From Henckelia pumila (Eukaryota; Streptophyta; Magnoliopsida; Lamiales; Gesneriaceae): DNA of 64,000 bases. Shown here in pieces: positions 50,005 to 61,700 of the stretch (its first letter is position 1; each line of letters starts with the position of its first letter). Under the pieces are notes generated by a model, which was not told the origin of the DNA, searched no databases, and saw nothing but the letters and a program-made list of their open reading frames with translations. Both the position numbers and the translations under genes were made by a program. Location of the stretch: the NCBI RefSeq assembly GCF_033568475.1, contig NC_133121.1:1736001-1800000 (forward strand), read 5' to 3'.

Positions 50005-50457
50005 ATATATATATATATATATATATATGATTCACTTATTGGCTGAGTCATTGTTAAAAGTTACTTTGTTTTTAGAAAAATGAAACTTGCACTTCAGTCA
50101 CTTATTTTATATTTTTATATTACATTATTACTACATGATCATGTCACTATGCATATATATGTTAATATTAATAAATCAAAAATTTGATGAAACTTGAAAC
50201 CTAAAAAATAAAAGCTGTACATCTAATTGACTTGAGAACGAAGTACGGCCTCCTTAATAAATATACTAAATAGTATCACATTTCAGAGTTTCATTTTGAA
50301 AAAAATAATAATAATAATTGGAGGAGACATTTCAGAGTTTCTCGATGAACAAAAATCCCAAAAGTCAATAGTGTATATAAATAAGGATAAGATACTGAAA
50401 CACCATCACTCCAATGCACACGAAACTATAGTACTAAAAAAATTTACACGGAGAAAT

Positions 50458-50556
50458 ATGGGAAGAGCTACTTGCTGTGACAAAGCAAATGTGAAGAAGG
50501 AGCCATGGTCGCCTGAAGATAAACCGGAAATAAGAAAAATGACCAACCTCCCATAA
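50458..50556 (+). pseudogene. R2R3-MYB N-terminal fragment
   Basis: The ATG opens [21 protein letters not shown], which is the conserved beginning of R2R3-MYB factors (RAX/MYB36-like proteins begin [20 protein letters not shown]). Similarity stops there and a stop follows after 32 codons. Only the first half of the first MYB helix region is present, so no DNA-binding protein results. Unit 2 has no counterpart. Confidence 0.8.
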
Positions 50557-50887
50557 TTTATGTTCCCTTCAAATGATGTTAAAATACCAATAATTCCAGC
50601 TAAGATCCCAAATCAGAGCAGTGCCTTAAACTGTAACAAGAAAACATTCACACTCAAAGTCCTACATCTGTCACAAGAAACCAAGATAAACCTATCGGTG
50701 CGACGGTGCCCCAAAATTATTTGAGCCCATCATCAGATCATATTACACATATAGTTTGTTCAATTCTATCAAACTGGTTAAACGAAGGAAGCCCCACCAA
50801 AAAAATAAAACCGCAATCAACATTCAAAGACCGATAGAATTAAAAAAAAGAAAAAAAACATGTAGTTTAGAAATTTTCATAAAGTAC

Positions 50888-51118
50888 CCATAAGAACAAC
50901 AACTTTAACATCATCTCTTCTCATCGCGGTATACTTCTCCTTCAACCCTTCAAAAACTACAGAAACCAGACAAAAACAAGAACTGATTTCATGCGCATTT
51001 AACAACATATACAATTTTAAACCACAAAAATCTGGATCGTATCTTACTACCAAGGGCAGAGAATAAATTGGAGGATTGGAGATAGTGATGACCGCGACCC
51101 CGCCTCTCCCACCTCCAT
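50888..51118 (-). pseudogene. AIM1: AIM1/MFP (peroxisomal multifunctional protein) 5' fragment
   Basis: Exon 1 (51118-51051) starts ATGGAGGTGGG and encodes GGVAVITISNPPIYSLPL, with the frame shifted just after the ATG. Exon 2 (50956-50888) reads FEGLKEKYTAMRRDDVKVVV. Both have proper splice sites, and the next donor G|GTACTT is present. AIM1/MFP2 proteins carry out enoyl-CoA hydration and 3-hydroxyacyl-CoA oxidation in peroxisomal beta-oxidation. The remaining exons are missing. It lies downstream of, and in the same direction as, the ROH1 5' copy. Confidence 0.75.
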
Positions 51119-51148
51119 GGCCACCGTAACTCGAAAACAGTCTAGGGT

Positions 51149-51328
51149 TTAAATACAACCTTCAATCGACCAATCACAGCAAACAAACCATTTTTGAAAT
51201 GTATAAAGATTTTGAGTATGTGACTCGTGGTTCATTTCTGAATGAACCAGATCACTTCCAATAGTCGAAATTGGACGACAAAATGAGGCAAAAGGCATAG
51301 GGGAGCCATGGTTGTTTGAAGAAGGCAT
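51149..51328 (-). pseudogene. ROH1 N-terminal copy fused to AIM1 leader, 59 codons (unit 1)
   Basis: The ATG (51328-51326) opens MPSSNNHGSPMPFASF and follows ROH1 for about 45 residues to TQNLYTFQK. It then runs into the sequence before the AIM1 ATG (CCDWSIEGCI) and stops at 51149-51151. The frame is intact and has the same length as the copy at 54409-54588. Upstream, the ROH1 leader intron and promoter region are kept (to 53143). No DUF793 core is present. Confidence 0.6.
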
Positions 51329-53143
51329 TCTTAAGAGTCCTGCAGGAAAGGAGCCATGAGGTCATTTTATCAGCTGAAACCCAAAGAAATCAGTTGCACA
51401 TGCTCTGAGAAAAATTTCCAAGACAGAAATGTTGCATGTGATTGCTCTATAAAGTTCCAGTACCAGACTCTGTCCTATTCCAAATTCAAATTTCATCATT
51501 CTTCCGAAAACCATCTTATATAAACTTACATTTCATCCATTAGGATCAACAAGACTGCATTTTTTTCCCAAGATCCGAGGATTTCAAACAAACCATTCTC
51601 TAAGAGGCAGACTCAAGAATTTATTCCAGGGGAAACTTGATGCATTTTTCAGACTAGACTTACATTTTAGGAAACTATAAGCATAAATTTTGATTAAGAT
51701 CGGCAACGCTAGTCCATCGGGGGCTATCCCAGGATCATGTCACCAAAATACCATAGATTTTTCAAAAACCAAAATGATAAATTGAACACAAAAAAATCAA
51801 AGGAAATATATAACCCAATATAAAACCCATTTCACAACGGAAAACAAAACCAGTAAAAGAACAATCAATTCAATTCAATTCAATCATATCAAAGAATCAA
51901 TAAAAAAAACCCCAAAATCCCTGAATTCTTTGTTTCAAAAATTACACAGCTCAATCTAAGGCATATTTCAAAACCAAGATTATTACAGTCTCGTAATGCA
52001 AGCAAACCCAATTCAATCAGATGAATGAATCAATGAAAAAACCTCAAAATCCGTGAAGTTTCAAACAAAATTTTGAATGCCCAGATCGAGAATCGTCGCA
52101 AGACCAGATCTAGAGAACAATAACAAGAAAATTCCTAGAAAACATGCTTCATTTCATGGCCGAATAAAAAGCACAATTCAGGAAACCAAGAAGTTTGACA
52201 AATTGTTTTAGGGGGAAAAAAAACCCTTTGTTCAGAAAAAAATCATACCTCAATCGTTTGCTTGTGCATGACTCCTACGTGTAAAATTGGAAGTTGAAAA
52301 TGGTGAATTGGAATCCTTTGGAGAATAGGCCCCAAGCTCTCCACCTTTTGCTGACGACAAAAGTTTATGGCTTCCAAAACGGTAACTTAACTGTGTTAAA
52401 TTTTTTCTGAACGCTTAAATTAATTAATTAATTAATAATACAAAAAGGCATTAAATTAATTTTATATATATAAATAAATTAATTTACCCATGTATACTCT
52501 TGTATGCATAACCTTAAAACCTAATTTCATGCTTAAATTGATGGATCTATAATTTATTGATTTTTAAATTTATTTTATTTGTTTAGATGGACAAACTCAT
52601 AAATAAATATCAAATTACAGTATATAACTTATGCAATCTTGTTCATTCATGCAAGTCTCGGAATTTGAAATCAAGCACAATTTAAGTGTAGTTTCTAATT
52701 CTATCATGATTTTGATTTTGGTTCGTTTCTTATTTTACGAAACAAAACATATCACTTTTAGAAAATCAATCAAGTAAAAAGAGAAAGACGTATCATCTCC
52801 CCCACCGCAGAAGACCGTAGCCAAGGTAGAATGACAATGGAAAGAAGTCACAGACAATCGAAAGAAGAAAGTGAAGAGAGAAGGAAGCTCATGCTATATA
52901 TTTTCCAATTTTAATAAAGTAATTTCATCTTGTAATTTTTGCATCTAAAGGTGAAAGACGATTTTACACATAAATGTTTTATATTAGATTTTTAACTAGC
53001 ATGAGTTTCTTTCTCACTCACCCTCTCCTCACAAACATCTGTGACTCCTTCCCACCACCATCGCTACCATGACTATTGTCGCTCTACGATGGAGTCCATG
53101 ACACGACTATCTCTAATCGCCTGTCTTGATCTTCCTCTATGTA
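51193..53143 (-). repeat. Copy of the ROH1 5' region (promoter, leader intron, N-terminus), unit 1
   Basis: High similarity to 44560-46283 over the N-terminal coding part, leader intron with both splice sites (acceptor near 51350, donor near 52247) and promoter. It has an extra segment (52512-52750) shared with the unit 2 copy, so the two copies are closer to each other than to ROH1. Confidence 0.85.
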
Positions 53144-53871
53144 CCGTAAAAGTGGTCTCCACTCCATATAGAGCCCATAATATTGCTCTCTTGAAGTCAT
53201 TTGCTCCAAAGAGTGAATTAAGGCTTCTGCATAAGTTTGATATATATGCTAGTGCAAAACAACTTTTCTGTTACAGAATTATTACAAGTACAAGTCAGGT
53301 GCTCCAATTAGTTATGCAAGAATCTGATATTCACGATAGAACTTGACAGATATGGTAAAAATGTGGCATCCGATTCTTCAACTCCTGATAAAGAAATAAA
53401 TAAAATCCTCATTCTGCTTATAACTTTTCTGCTCACATTTCAAATATCTGATTACGATAGTTACAATGTCTGTACCTAGATTTCGGAATTCAGACAATAT
53501 GAAAGTAGGACCAGAATGAGAGAATAATGAGATAATGAAAACTAAGGTTAAACTTCATGCTCTTTAAGGAGGAACATGAAAACCCACTGCCTGTATAGTG
53601 GGTATAAAGTTCATGTTCAGAATAAAAACTTTCATTTTGTGACTAATTTAACCATATTAGGAAGTCTCTATAAAACTAGGTGTTTATAATTTGTTCCATC
53701 AGATTTCTACACAACCAAACCAGAGTTTGTTCACATGCAAGCAAAGATTTGAAAGCAGAGCAAGCTAATACATGACTGAAATGAGGGGAAACCCCTTGAG
53801 TTGTATTAGGAAATATACATGCAGTAATAGAAAATATATAAGAACTCAGAGTTTGGATATTTCAGAGGCTA

Positions 53872-54003
53872 CCTCGAACCAATATCCGAGAGGGAGGCGT
53901 GCGTTCCTCTGTGGAGTCAGCTACAAGAACTAGAAGTACGAGCTCCAGGGAGCCACACAAGACCTGAAAAACATGAAAAGTTTAAAAAATCTCTAAGGGG
54001 CTA
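53872..54003 (+). pseudogene. Type I metacaspase fragment (unit 2)
   Basis: Same exon as 49202-49332 (RGRRAFLCGVSYKN and so on), with an in-frame TAG after SYKN in this copy. It confirms that the fragment was duplicated with its block. Confidence 0.7.
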
Positions 54004-54231
54004 AATACATTAAATACATTGAATATACAAGGAGAGACAGAGATGAACATGAAAGTATACCTGCAATGATTGAATAAACATGAGGAGTCACCTAAATTCG
54101 AAGCGTTTGATACCCATTTCTGGGCAGCCTACTACCTCACGAAAATGGGCTGGAACCGAGCCAGAAGAAGCTTAAAAAAATTCAAGAGAAAAATGAAGAA
54201 GCTTAGTTTAAGTAGTTTAAAATCACAAGTG

Positions 54232-54280
<49 letters not shown>

Positions 54281-54408
54281 GGAACTTTTGACTTATTGAC
54301 TGACTCATTGGAGCATAAACACAAAAAATTGGAGGATTGGAGATAGTGATGACCGCGACCCGTCTCTCCCACCTCCAAGGCCACTGTAACTCGAAAACAG
54401 TCTAGGGT

Positions 54409-54588
54409 TTAAATACAAACTTCAATCGACCAAGCACAACAAACAGATCGTTTTTGAAATGCATCAAGATTTTGAGTACGTGACTCGTGGTTCATTTCAG
54501 AATGAACCAGATCACTTCCAATAGTCAAAATTGGACTACGAAATGAGGCAAAAGGCATAGGGGAGCCATGGTTGTTTGAAGAAGGCAT
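54409..54588 (-). pseudogene. ROH1 N-terminal copy fused to AIM1 leader, 59 codons (unit 2)
   Basis: The ATG (54588-54586) opens MPSSNNHGSPMPFASFRSP and follows ROH1 to NLDAFQK. It then reads RSVCCAWSIEVCI into AIM1 leader sequence and stops at 54409-54411. It is closer to ROH1 in sequence than the unit 1 copy. The AIM1 exon 1 remnant follows in the same direction, with its ATG changed to TTG. Confidence 0.6.
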
Positions 54589-56158
54589 TCTTCAAACTAT
54601 AACAAGGCCTAAGAATCCTGCAGGAAACGAGCCACAAGATCATTTTATGGGCTGAAACCCAAAGAAAATCAGTTGCACGTGGCTCTGAAAAAAATTTCCA
54701 AGACAGAAATGTTGCATGAGATTGCTCTATAAAGTTCCAGTACCAGACTCTGCCTTATTCAAACTTTAAATTTCATCATTCTTCTGAAAACCGTCTTATA
54801 TAAACTTACATTTCATCCATTAGAATCAACAAGACTGCATTTTTTCCCAAGATCCGAATATTTCAAACAAAACATTCTTTAAGAGGCAGACTCAGGAATT
54901 TATTCCAAGTGCAACTTAATGCATTTTTCAGACTAGACTTACAATTTAGAAAACAATAAACATAAAATTTGATTATTCCCCCAATTTGATGAAGATCGTC
55001 CCAGAATCATGTCATCAAAACCATAGATTTTTCAAAAACCAAAATGATAAATTGAACACAAGAAAATCAAAGGAAAAATATAACCCAATATAAAACACAT
55101 TTTCACAACCAAAAACAAAACCTGTAAAAGAACAATCAATTCGATTCAATCATATCAAAGAATCAATAAAAAAAACCCCAAAATCCCTGAATTCTTTGTT
55201 TAAAAAATCACACAGCTCAATCTAAGACATTTTTCAAAACCAAGATCATAACATCTCGTAATGCAAGCAAACCCAATTCAATCAGATCAATGAAATCATA
55301 CCTCAATCGGTTGCTTGTGCATGACACCTACGTGTAAAATTGGAAGTTGAAAATGGTGAATTGGAATCCTCTGAAGAATAGGCCCCAAGCTCCCCACCTT
55401 TTGCTGACGACAAAAGCTTATGGTTTCCAAAAGGATGAAGTGTGTTACATTTTTTTTTGAACGCTTAAATTAATTAATTAATAATACAAAAAGGTATTAA
55501 ATTTAATTTTTATATATAAATTAATTTACCCATGCATGCTCTTGTATGAATAACCTTAAAACCTAATTTCATGCTTAAATTGATGGATCTATAATTTATT
55601 GATTTTCAAATTTATTTTATTTGTTTAGATGGACGAACTATGAAATAAATATCAAATTACACTATATAAGTTCTGCCATATTCATTCTAGCAAGTCTCGG
55701 AATTTGAAATCATCTCAAGTCTATCACAATCCAAGCACAATTTAAATGTAGTTTCTAATTCTATATATTATGATTTTGATTTGGTTCGTTTCTTATTTTA
55801 CGAAACAAAACATATAATGTTAAGAAAATCAATCAAGTAAAAAGAGAAAGACGTATCATTTTTTCCACCGCGAAAGACCGTAGCCAAGATAAAATGGAAA
55901 TGGAACGAAATCACAGACGCTCGCGAAAAGAAAATGAAGAGAAAAGAAAGCTCATGCTATATATTTTCCGACTTTAATAAAGTAATTTAATCTTCTAATT
56001 TTTGCATCTAAAGTTGAAAAACGATTTTACACATAAATTTTCTATGACAAGTTTTGAATTAGCATGAGTTTCTTTTCCCTTCAGTCCCTCTTCACAAACA
56101 TCAGTGAGTCCATGGCACGACTATCTCCAATCGCCTGCCTTGATCTTCCTCTATGTAC
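54453..56158 (-). repeat. Copy of the ROH1 5' region, unit 2
   Basis: Similar to 44560-46283 and 51193-53143. The leader intron is shortened: about 250 bp present in ROH1 (45410-45610) is missing near 55293. The splice donor CAATCGGTTGC context and acceptor CCTGCAGGAAACG are kept. Confidence 0.8.
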
Positions 56159-58786
56159 AGTACGTGCTCCAAAAGAAGACAGATCGTACAAAGATATCGG
56201 AAACTTGACATGCATGTATGCATACAAATAGACAACAAGATTTATCATGACAGATACAAAAATAACCGATGTTAATTAAAGTCAAACTTTTGCAAGAACA
56301 GATTCTGTCCAATTCAAGTGCTCCCCTGCATAAGAAATTAATAATTTCCGACGATAATTAACAAAGTTTATGAGATCACATACATGACATTAACGCTAAT
56401 TAGTGCATGCAGTTGGTTGAAATTATTCAAGATTGGTTATATATAATACAGAGATTAAGATGCAAAAGACAGACACAAATCTCACCCGAATCCTTAAAAC
56501 GCCATCTTCTTCGTCAACTTTGGCCTGATCTTTTAGACGTTCAAAAATCTGAAAATCGGAAACATAAACATATATTAATCCAAATTTACCTTTCAACAAA
56601 AAAACGCAACAGGAGTAATTAATGAAAATGGCCTGTAAGAAGCCACCAGAATCTTTGTCCGATAGATCTCTACTATTTCGATCAAAATCTTCGCAGGGAG
56701 AAAGAAACTAACGAGAGTCTCATAGGCAAAAGAAAGAAAACCAAGTTGAGAGAAAGAACAAACAAGAAATATATATATACGTGAATCCAAGAAGATTAAC
56801 AGAACAGAACAGAGCAGAAGTGGGATTAATTCCCTCAAGAGATATATATTTATTTATTTATGCATGCGATATATATATTTATATGGAGAGAGAGAGAGAG
56901 CCAACTTCTTTTTGGTTAAAAAAAAGGTTGCAATCTCTATAATTCTTTTAAATTATAAAATATCTCAAGTGTATTTTAAAAAATTGGTATAATTTGAGAA
57001 AAAGATAAGACCTATACGGTCAACCGTCAGTTTGAAATTTGAGTATATGACAAGTGTTTTTCAGATTGGGAGGATTAATTGTGCAGATCACATATTTTAA
57101 AAATTATTGTTACCATAAAATATAAATAATATTTCATCGATTTGTTTTTTGGATTCTACGCAAGATCCAAGTGATATTGTAGAGCTCAAGTCAAAATTGA
57201 CGAATTATTCGGATCAAAAGCTTGAAAAAATTATGTCCCAAATTTAAATTTTCCAACACTAGCTATGACATTTGACGTTCCGTTGTTTTTGTCGAGATTC
57301 TGTTTTATTAATTGTTTCAATTTTCAGATTGAGTGAAATGGGTCTTAATTTTCTTTATTTATTTGGGATATTTTTTGCTATAGGCCCATTATGTAGCTCT
57401 TTGGATGGCCTAGTTTTTGATAGGGCCCTGTTTCCATAGTATCATTAAATCCCAAACTTATATATAACAAATAAATTAGATAATAAATACAATATTAATC
57501 TGTTTAACTCGTATATAAATAAATGGTTTTGTAGGATGAGATAATAAACAATATACTATATTTGTAATATAATATTATATATACTACATTAATAAATTCG
57601 AGAGATGAAATTCGTTTACTAATTTTATATATGTTGTCATTTTTTTTTCAAAACCAAATTTAACTTTATTTAATTTAACATGATTCAAATAAAAAGTGCA
57701 TTACAATACATTTTTAATCACTATGTTATTATAAATCACATAAAAATAATCTATATAATTTAAAGTTTAACTAATTTTTTAAAAAATTTATAATATTTTT
57801 ATTATTATCTTTTTTTTTTTAAATACACCCATCACATGCCAAAAATACTAGTTCTTTATAGAACTTGAGAATTGAATAAAATAAAAATAATCGACTATAA
57901 TTTCACACCACAAACAGTTCGGATCCGATGGTTGTTGATTAAGCTTATAGCGTGAGTTCATTATTTTCAAAATGTAATTTAATTAATTCACTCTTATTAA
58001 AAAGCTTGGTCCAGCCAGCTGAGAAAGATCAAGGGCAAAAAATTGAAAGAATTCTAGAAAACAGAATAGGGTGTCGACAATGTACATCTGGGACCATATC
58101 TAATCTAAGGACTAAAATGAGCTACCAATTACAAAACAATCTCAAATATTTACAATTTCACACAAAATCTTTTGCAACATCCCAATCCCAAGCAAAACTA
58201 TCACAAGAAGCAACAAATGATCAATCAAACATAACAAGAAAAGAAATAAATATACAAAAAGAGTTGTCCCTTCTTGTGAGTCCTAATACCCAAACAGCTT
58301 ACAGCCTTCAATTTCCCGATCACCACCCGGATCAACACTGCTTGCATTGAACATCTTCTGTCCTAAAGCTGTATTCAACCTTTTGTTCTGTTTAAATTTG
58401 TTTCGATGATGTTCGATTTATCTTGATACATGAATAGAGGACGGATGATGATGTCATGCAACAGATGATCTGAACTTGAATCCTCGATCCTGTAAGAACT
58501 TCGTGCAGGTAACAAAAATTACTTTTCAAGCCTTGATTCCTGGGTGTTGCGAAGAGCATCTTCATGATCAATGGTAGTTTCAGGTTGGATACTCGGGTTT
58601 TCTGGGGGAAAATGAAAAAAGAGTCAAGAAGTAGAAATTCTCTATCTGAACTACATGAAAACTTGTTCCCAACAAAAACAAGAGAGATAGTCGCAGCAAA
58701 AATGTAAAACGGTTCAATCTTAATCTTCTTGAAGCAATGCACAGATACCTAGAGGTGGCTGTGATATTTAACCCGTTTCTTCAAGT
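56159..58786. other. Spacer with an exon-like piece, then MAP3K 3' region
   Basis: On the minus strand about 56549-56487, an acceptor (CCGATTTTCAG) is followed by FERLKDQAKVDEEDGVLRIR and a donor GTGAGA: one plausible exon of an unknown gene or a captured fragment. A GA repeat lies at 56885-56900. 57382-57440 resembles 25533-25590. 57440-57900 is AT-rich. 58000-58786 is probably the MAP3K 3' UTR and flank. Confidence 0.45.
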
Positions 58787-61700
58787 TCAGAGTCGCAAGC
58801 CACTAAAATGTGGAGATATAGGACTGAGCAAAGTTGAAGATTGCCTCTTGACAAATGGATGCTCCAACAGCTGAGCTGCAGTGGGTCGACTATCTGGGTT
58901 AACTTGCAAGCATTTGAGGATGAAATCTTGAGCATCTTTTGATAAGTTGCTAGGTATGGGGGGAAGTTCTCCCCTGCCAATCCTAAACAATGCCTGCATC
59001 TGCAACGAAAAGAATACTTCTTTCAATACCAATCAAGACTTTGTAACTTACGACAATAGTTCAAATGTACTTTATGGCGTGAAAGTTGGAAAAATAAATT
59101 AAAAAACGGTGTGCATATCAAGGATAAGTTCCTAAAGCAATGACATTTCCATCAAATGTGAAATTGACAAACCAACCTTCACCTTTAAAACAAGGTTCTT
59201 TTTCTTGTTTTGGTGAAAAGTGTTCAGGATATTCATGATTGCCGTTATTATGTCATTAGTTTCCAGATTCAGACCAGGCAAGAATGAGCCATAGGACGTG
59301 AGTTTCATGTCTCATTGATATTATGGTGATATCATCAGGCTTATATATTGATCAAGCTCTTTAAAGGGACCGACTGATGAAACCCTACACCATTGAAGTT
59401 TCAAGGTGATTTATGTGATGCAATAATTCAATGAGTATGGCGTAATCCAGATTGGGGAACAATTTCAAGTAGTCAATTCACTCAACTTAAAGTTCATTCC
59501 TTCCTTGTCACGTTTCTTCTATCATGCTTTTTTTTTATTGGTTTAAACATCTCAATGAGAGTCAAACTCAATATTTGCACTTCAGATGTGCATGATCAAC
59601 AACAGCCTCCTCCCAGGAGATAACAGTAAAAGATTCACATGCATCTGAAAATTGAACAATGGCACAGTTGATTTTGGCAAGATATCAGCAAAACAAAAAA
59701 CAAAAACAAAAAAAGAAGAGGAAAACAGATATGCAAATGCTATATAATTTCTAAATAACTTCCTTTTAGAGAAGGGGCAGGAATGCACCACAGTTCTATT
59801 ACTATAAGGACTAAGATGCCAATCATGAGATACTTTGAAATTTTAACATTAATTCTTGTGCTATAGTGCATCTAAGAGATGGTACAAACCACAACCCCTC
59901 TTGGAACTGGAGAATTTTATTGGGGTAGCTTTGTTTGTGTCATGACTGATTATTAAGCTTCATTCACAAACATGGTCTTCTCTTTCGGTGAGTTGCACAT
60001 AATTAATATAAGCAAAATAACTGACAAACTACAACATCCAGAAATTTGAAGCTGTAAATTGAAAGACATCATATTATAGTTTCTTTAAAGGTATGTTCAT
60101 ACCCCCTCCAAGTGAGAGTAAGGAATTTGACCCGTTAACATCTCCAACACAGTGCACCCAAGGCTCCATATGTCAGCAGCACGGCCATATCCATGGTTCC
60201 TTCGTTTCACGACCTGACACGATATCAAATATCAATTTTTCTACTCATGGACATTTTATGTCTTACACGGTGCATTGAAATGCATATCAAGAAGGAGAAT
60301 CGCTCTCCCCCTTACCATTGAAGGTGTTTTTCCAAGAGATGAGTAGTTTCAGCTGCGATAGACCTATAATGCTCTTCTATGACTAGAACCTAATAAATCT
60401 TACTTACCATCTGTGCTCTGAGTTTAACAAAGTAAAAAGAGGTAGATAAACAAGAAGTGAATTTTGGAGAATAAGGTGAACGGGAAACTGCATGTTTATC
60501 AAGGAGTTCATTTTTCTTTCCTGCAGGAAGTAATTTGAAATTTCAATTGAAAAAGTAAGTAACCTTTAACGAAGCAACAAAATATACCTCAGGAGCCATC
60601 CAAAATGGCGTCCCTTTGCAAGATTTGATGTCATTCATCTTGGTTGCCTGGAAGAACATGGAAAGGAACCTTTATTAGTATCTAAAATGAAACAGAGAAG
60701 GGGTGATAATCTTTTATACCCAAGAAACTAACCTTTGCCAATCCAAAGTCTGCCAATTTCACAAAACCACTCACATCCACCAAAATATTGGCACATTTTA
60801 TATCCCTTGAAAGGAAAGGAAAGGAAAGGAACCAGGGTTCAGTAAGGAAAAAAAACAGAGAACAATCTATCAGAAGTCTTAATACTTCATAACATACACC
60901 ACTTGACTAGAAAGTTAATCATTGAAAAAACTTGTAAATATGTGAATATTTATTCGTGTTACAAAATGTTCAAAGATAAGGAAGACAATAAAGAAAACAC
61001 TATAAATAATTTCCCATCCAAAAAAAATTTCAAGAAGTTTTAAAAGAACATTCACAGGCATATTGACAAGAAAATTACTACATCTAGATTAAAGGAGGAG
61101 GTGGAGAGTATAAATCGTGTTCATGGATGTAAAAAGTAAAAGAAGAAACTATAGCCACTATACCCTAAAGAAAAAGATCAATGGTTTACCTGTGGACTAC
61201 ATTTCGGCAATGAAGATAATTCAACCCACTCAAAATCTGCCTCGTGTATGCAGAGACTTGGGAGTCTCGTAACCGATACCTTTGGTATAGTTTTGCAAGG
61301 GAACCTTTGGTTACAAGCTCAAGAAAGATATATAATTTTGCATCGTCCTGAAAAAAATAGCATGTTATGAAGAAAACGGAAACTCCCAAGTCATGCTATC
61401 AAGTGATATACCAGAATGCTTATGAATAGAAATGTCCCCATTAAAAAACAAAAAAGACATGCCTTGTCAGTTCCAAGGTAGCGAACAATGTTCTCGTGTT
61501 GAAATTGACTTAGAAGAATTATCTCCTGCAAAATAAACATAGAACAACAGATTATTCAAATAGTTTGCATTATTGCCATGCAAGAGTTGGTGCAATTAGG
61601 CACATCTCCAGTTCTTTTAAACACCAAAACACCACAAATTATTGAGTTATCCTCACCTGTTCGAGTTGATGAAGGCTTTGCTGGCCTTGGCTACCATTGT

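Larger units (their letters stand above)
48610..53143. repeat. Segmental duplication, unit 1 (gene-fragment mosaic)
   Basis: Unit 1 consists of a block with a metacaspase fragment (48610 to about 49566), two MITEs, an R2R3-MYB fragment, an AIM1/MFP fragment (minus) and a ROH1 5' copy (minus, 51193-53143). Unit 2 (53147-56158) repeats the order metacaspase - AIM1 - ROH1 but lacks the MITEs, the MYB piece and most of AIM1 (a gap equivalent to about 50060-51050). The block junctions are TCTAAAAGTGGTCTCC at 48608 and CGTAAAAGTGGTCTCC at 53145. Confidence 0.8.
53147..56158. repeat. Segmental duplication, unit 2
   Basis: Contains the second metacaspase block (53147 to about 54236, with a 130-bp segment at 53566-53700 that unit 1 lacks), a TA repeat (54236-54279), the AIM1 exon 1 remnant (about 54323-54385) and a ROH1 5' copy (54453-56158). 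The frame near 54070-54235 (HFWAAYYLTKMGWNRARR) is intact here and broken in unit 1; I do not recognise it. Confidence 0.8.

Noticed and set aside
58392-58742. 116-codon frame downstream of the MAP3K
   Set aside because: Lies in the likely 3' UTR; composition is not protein-like.
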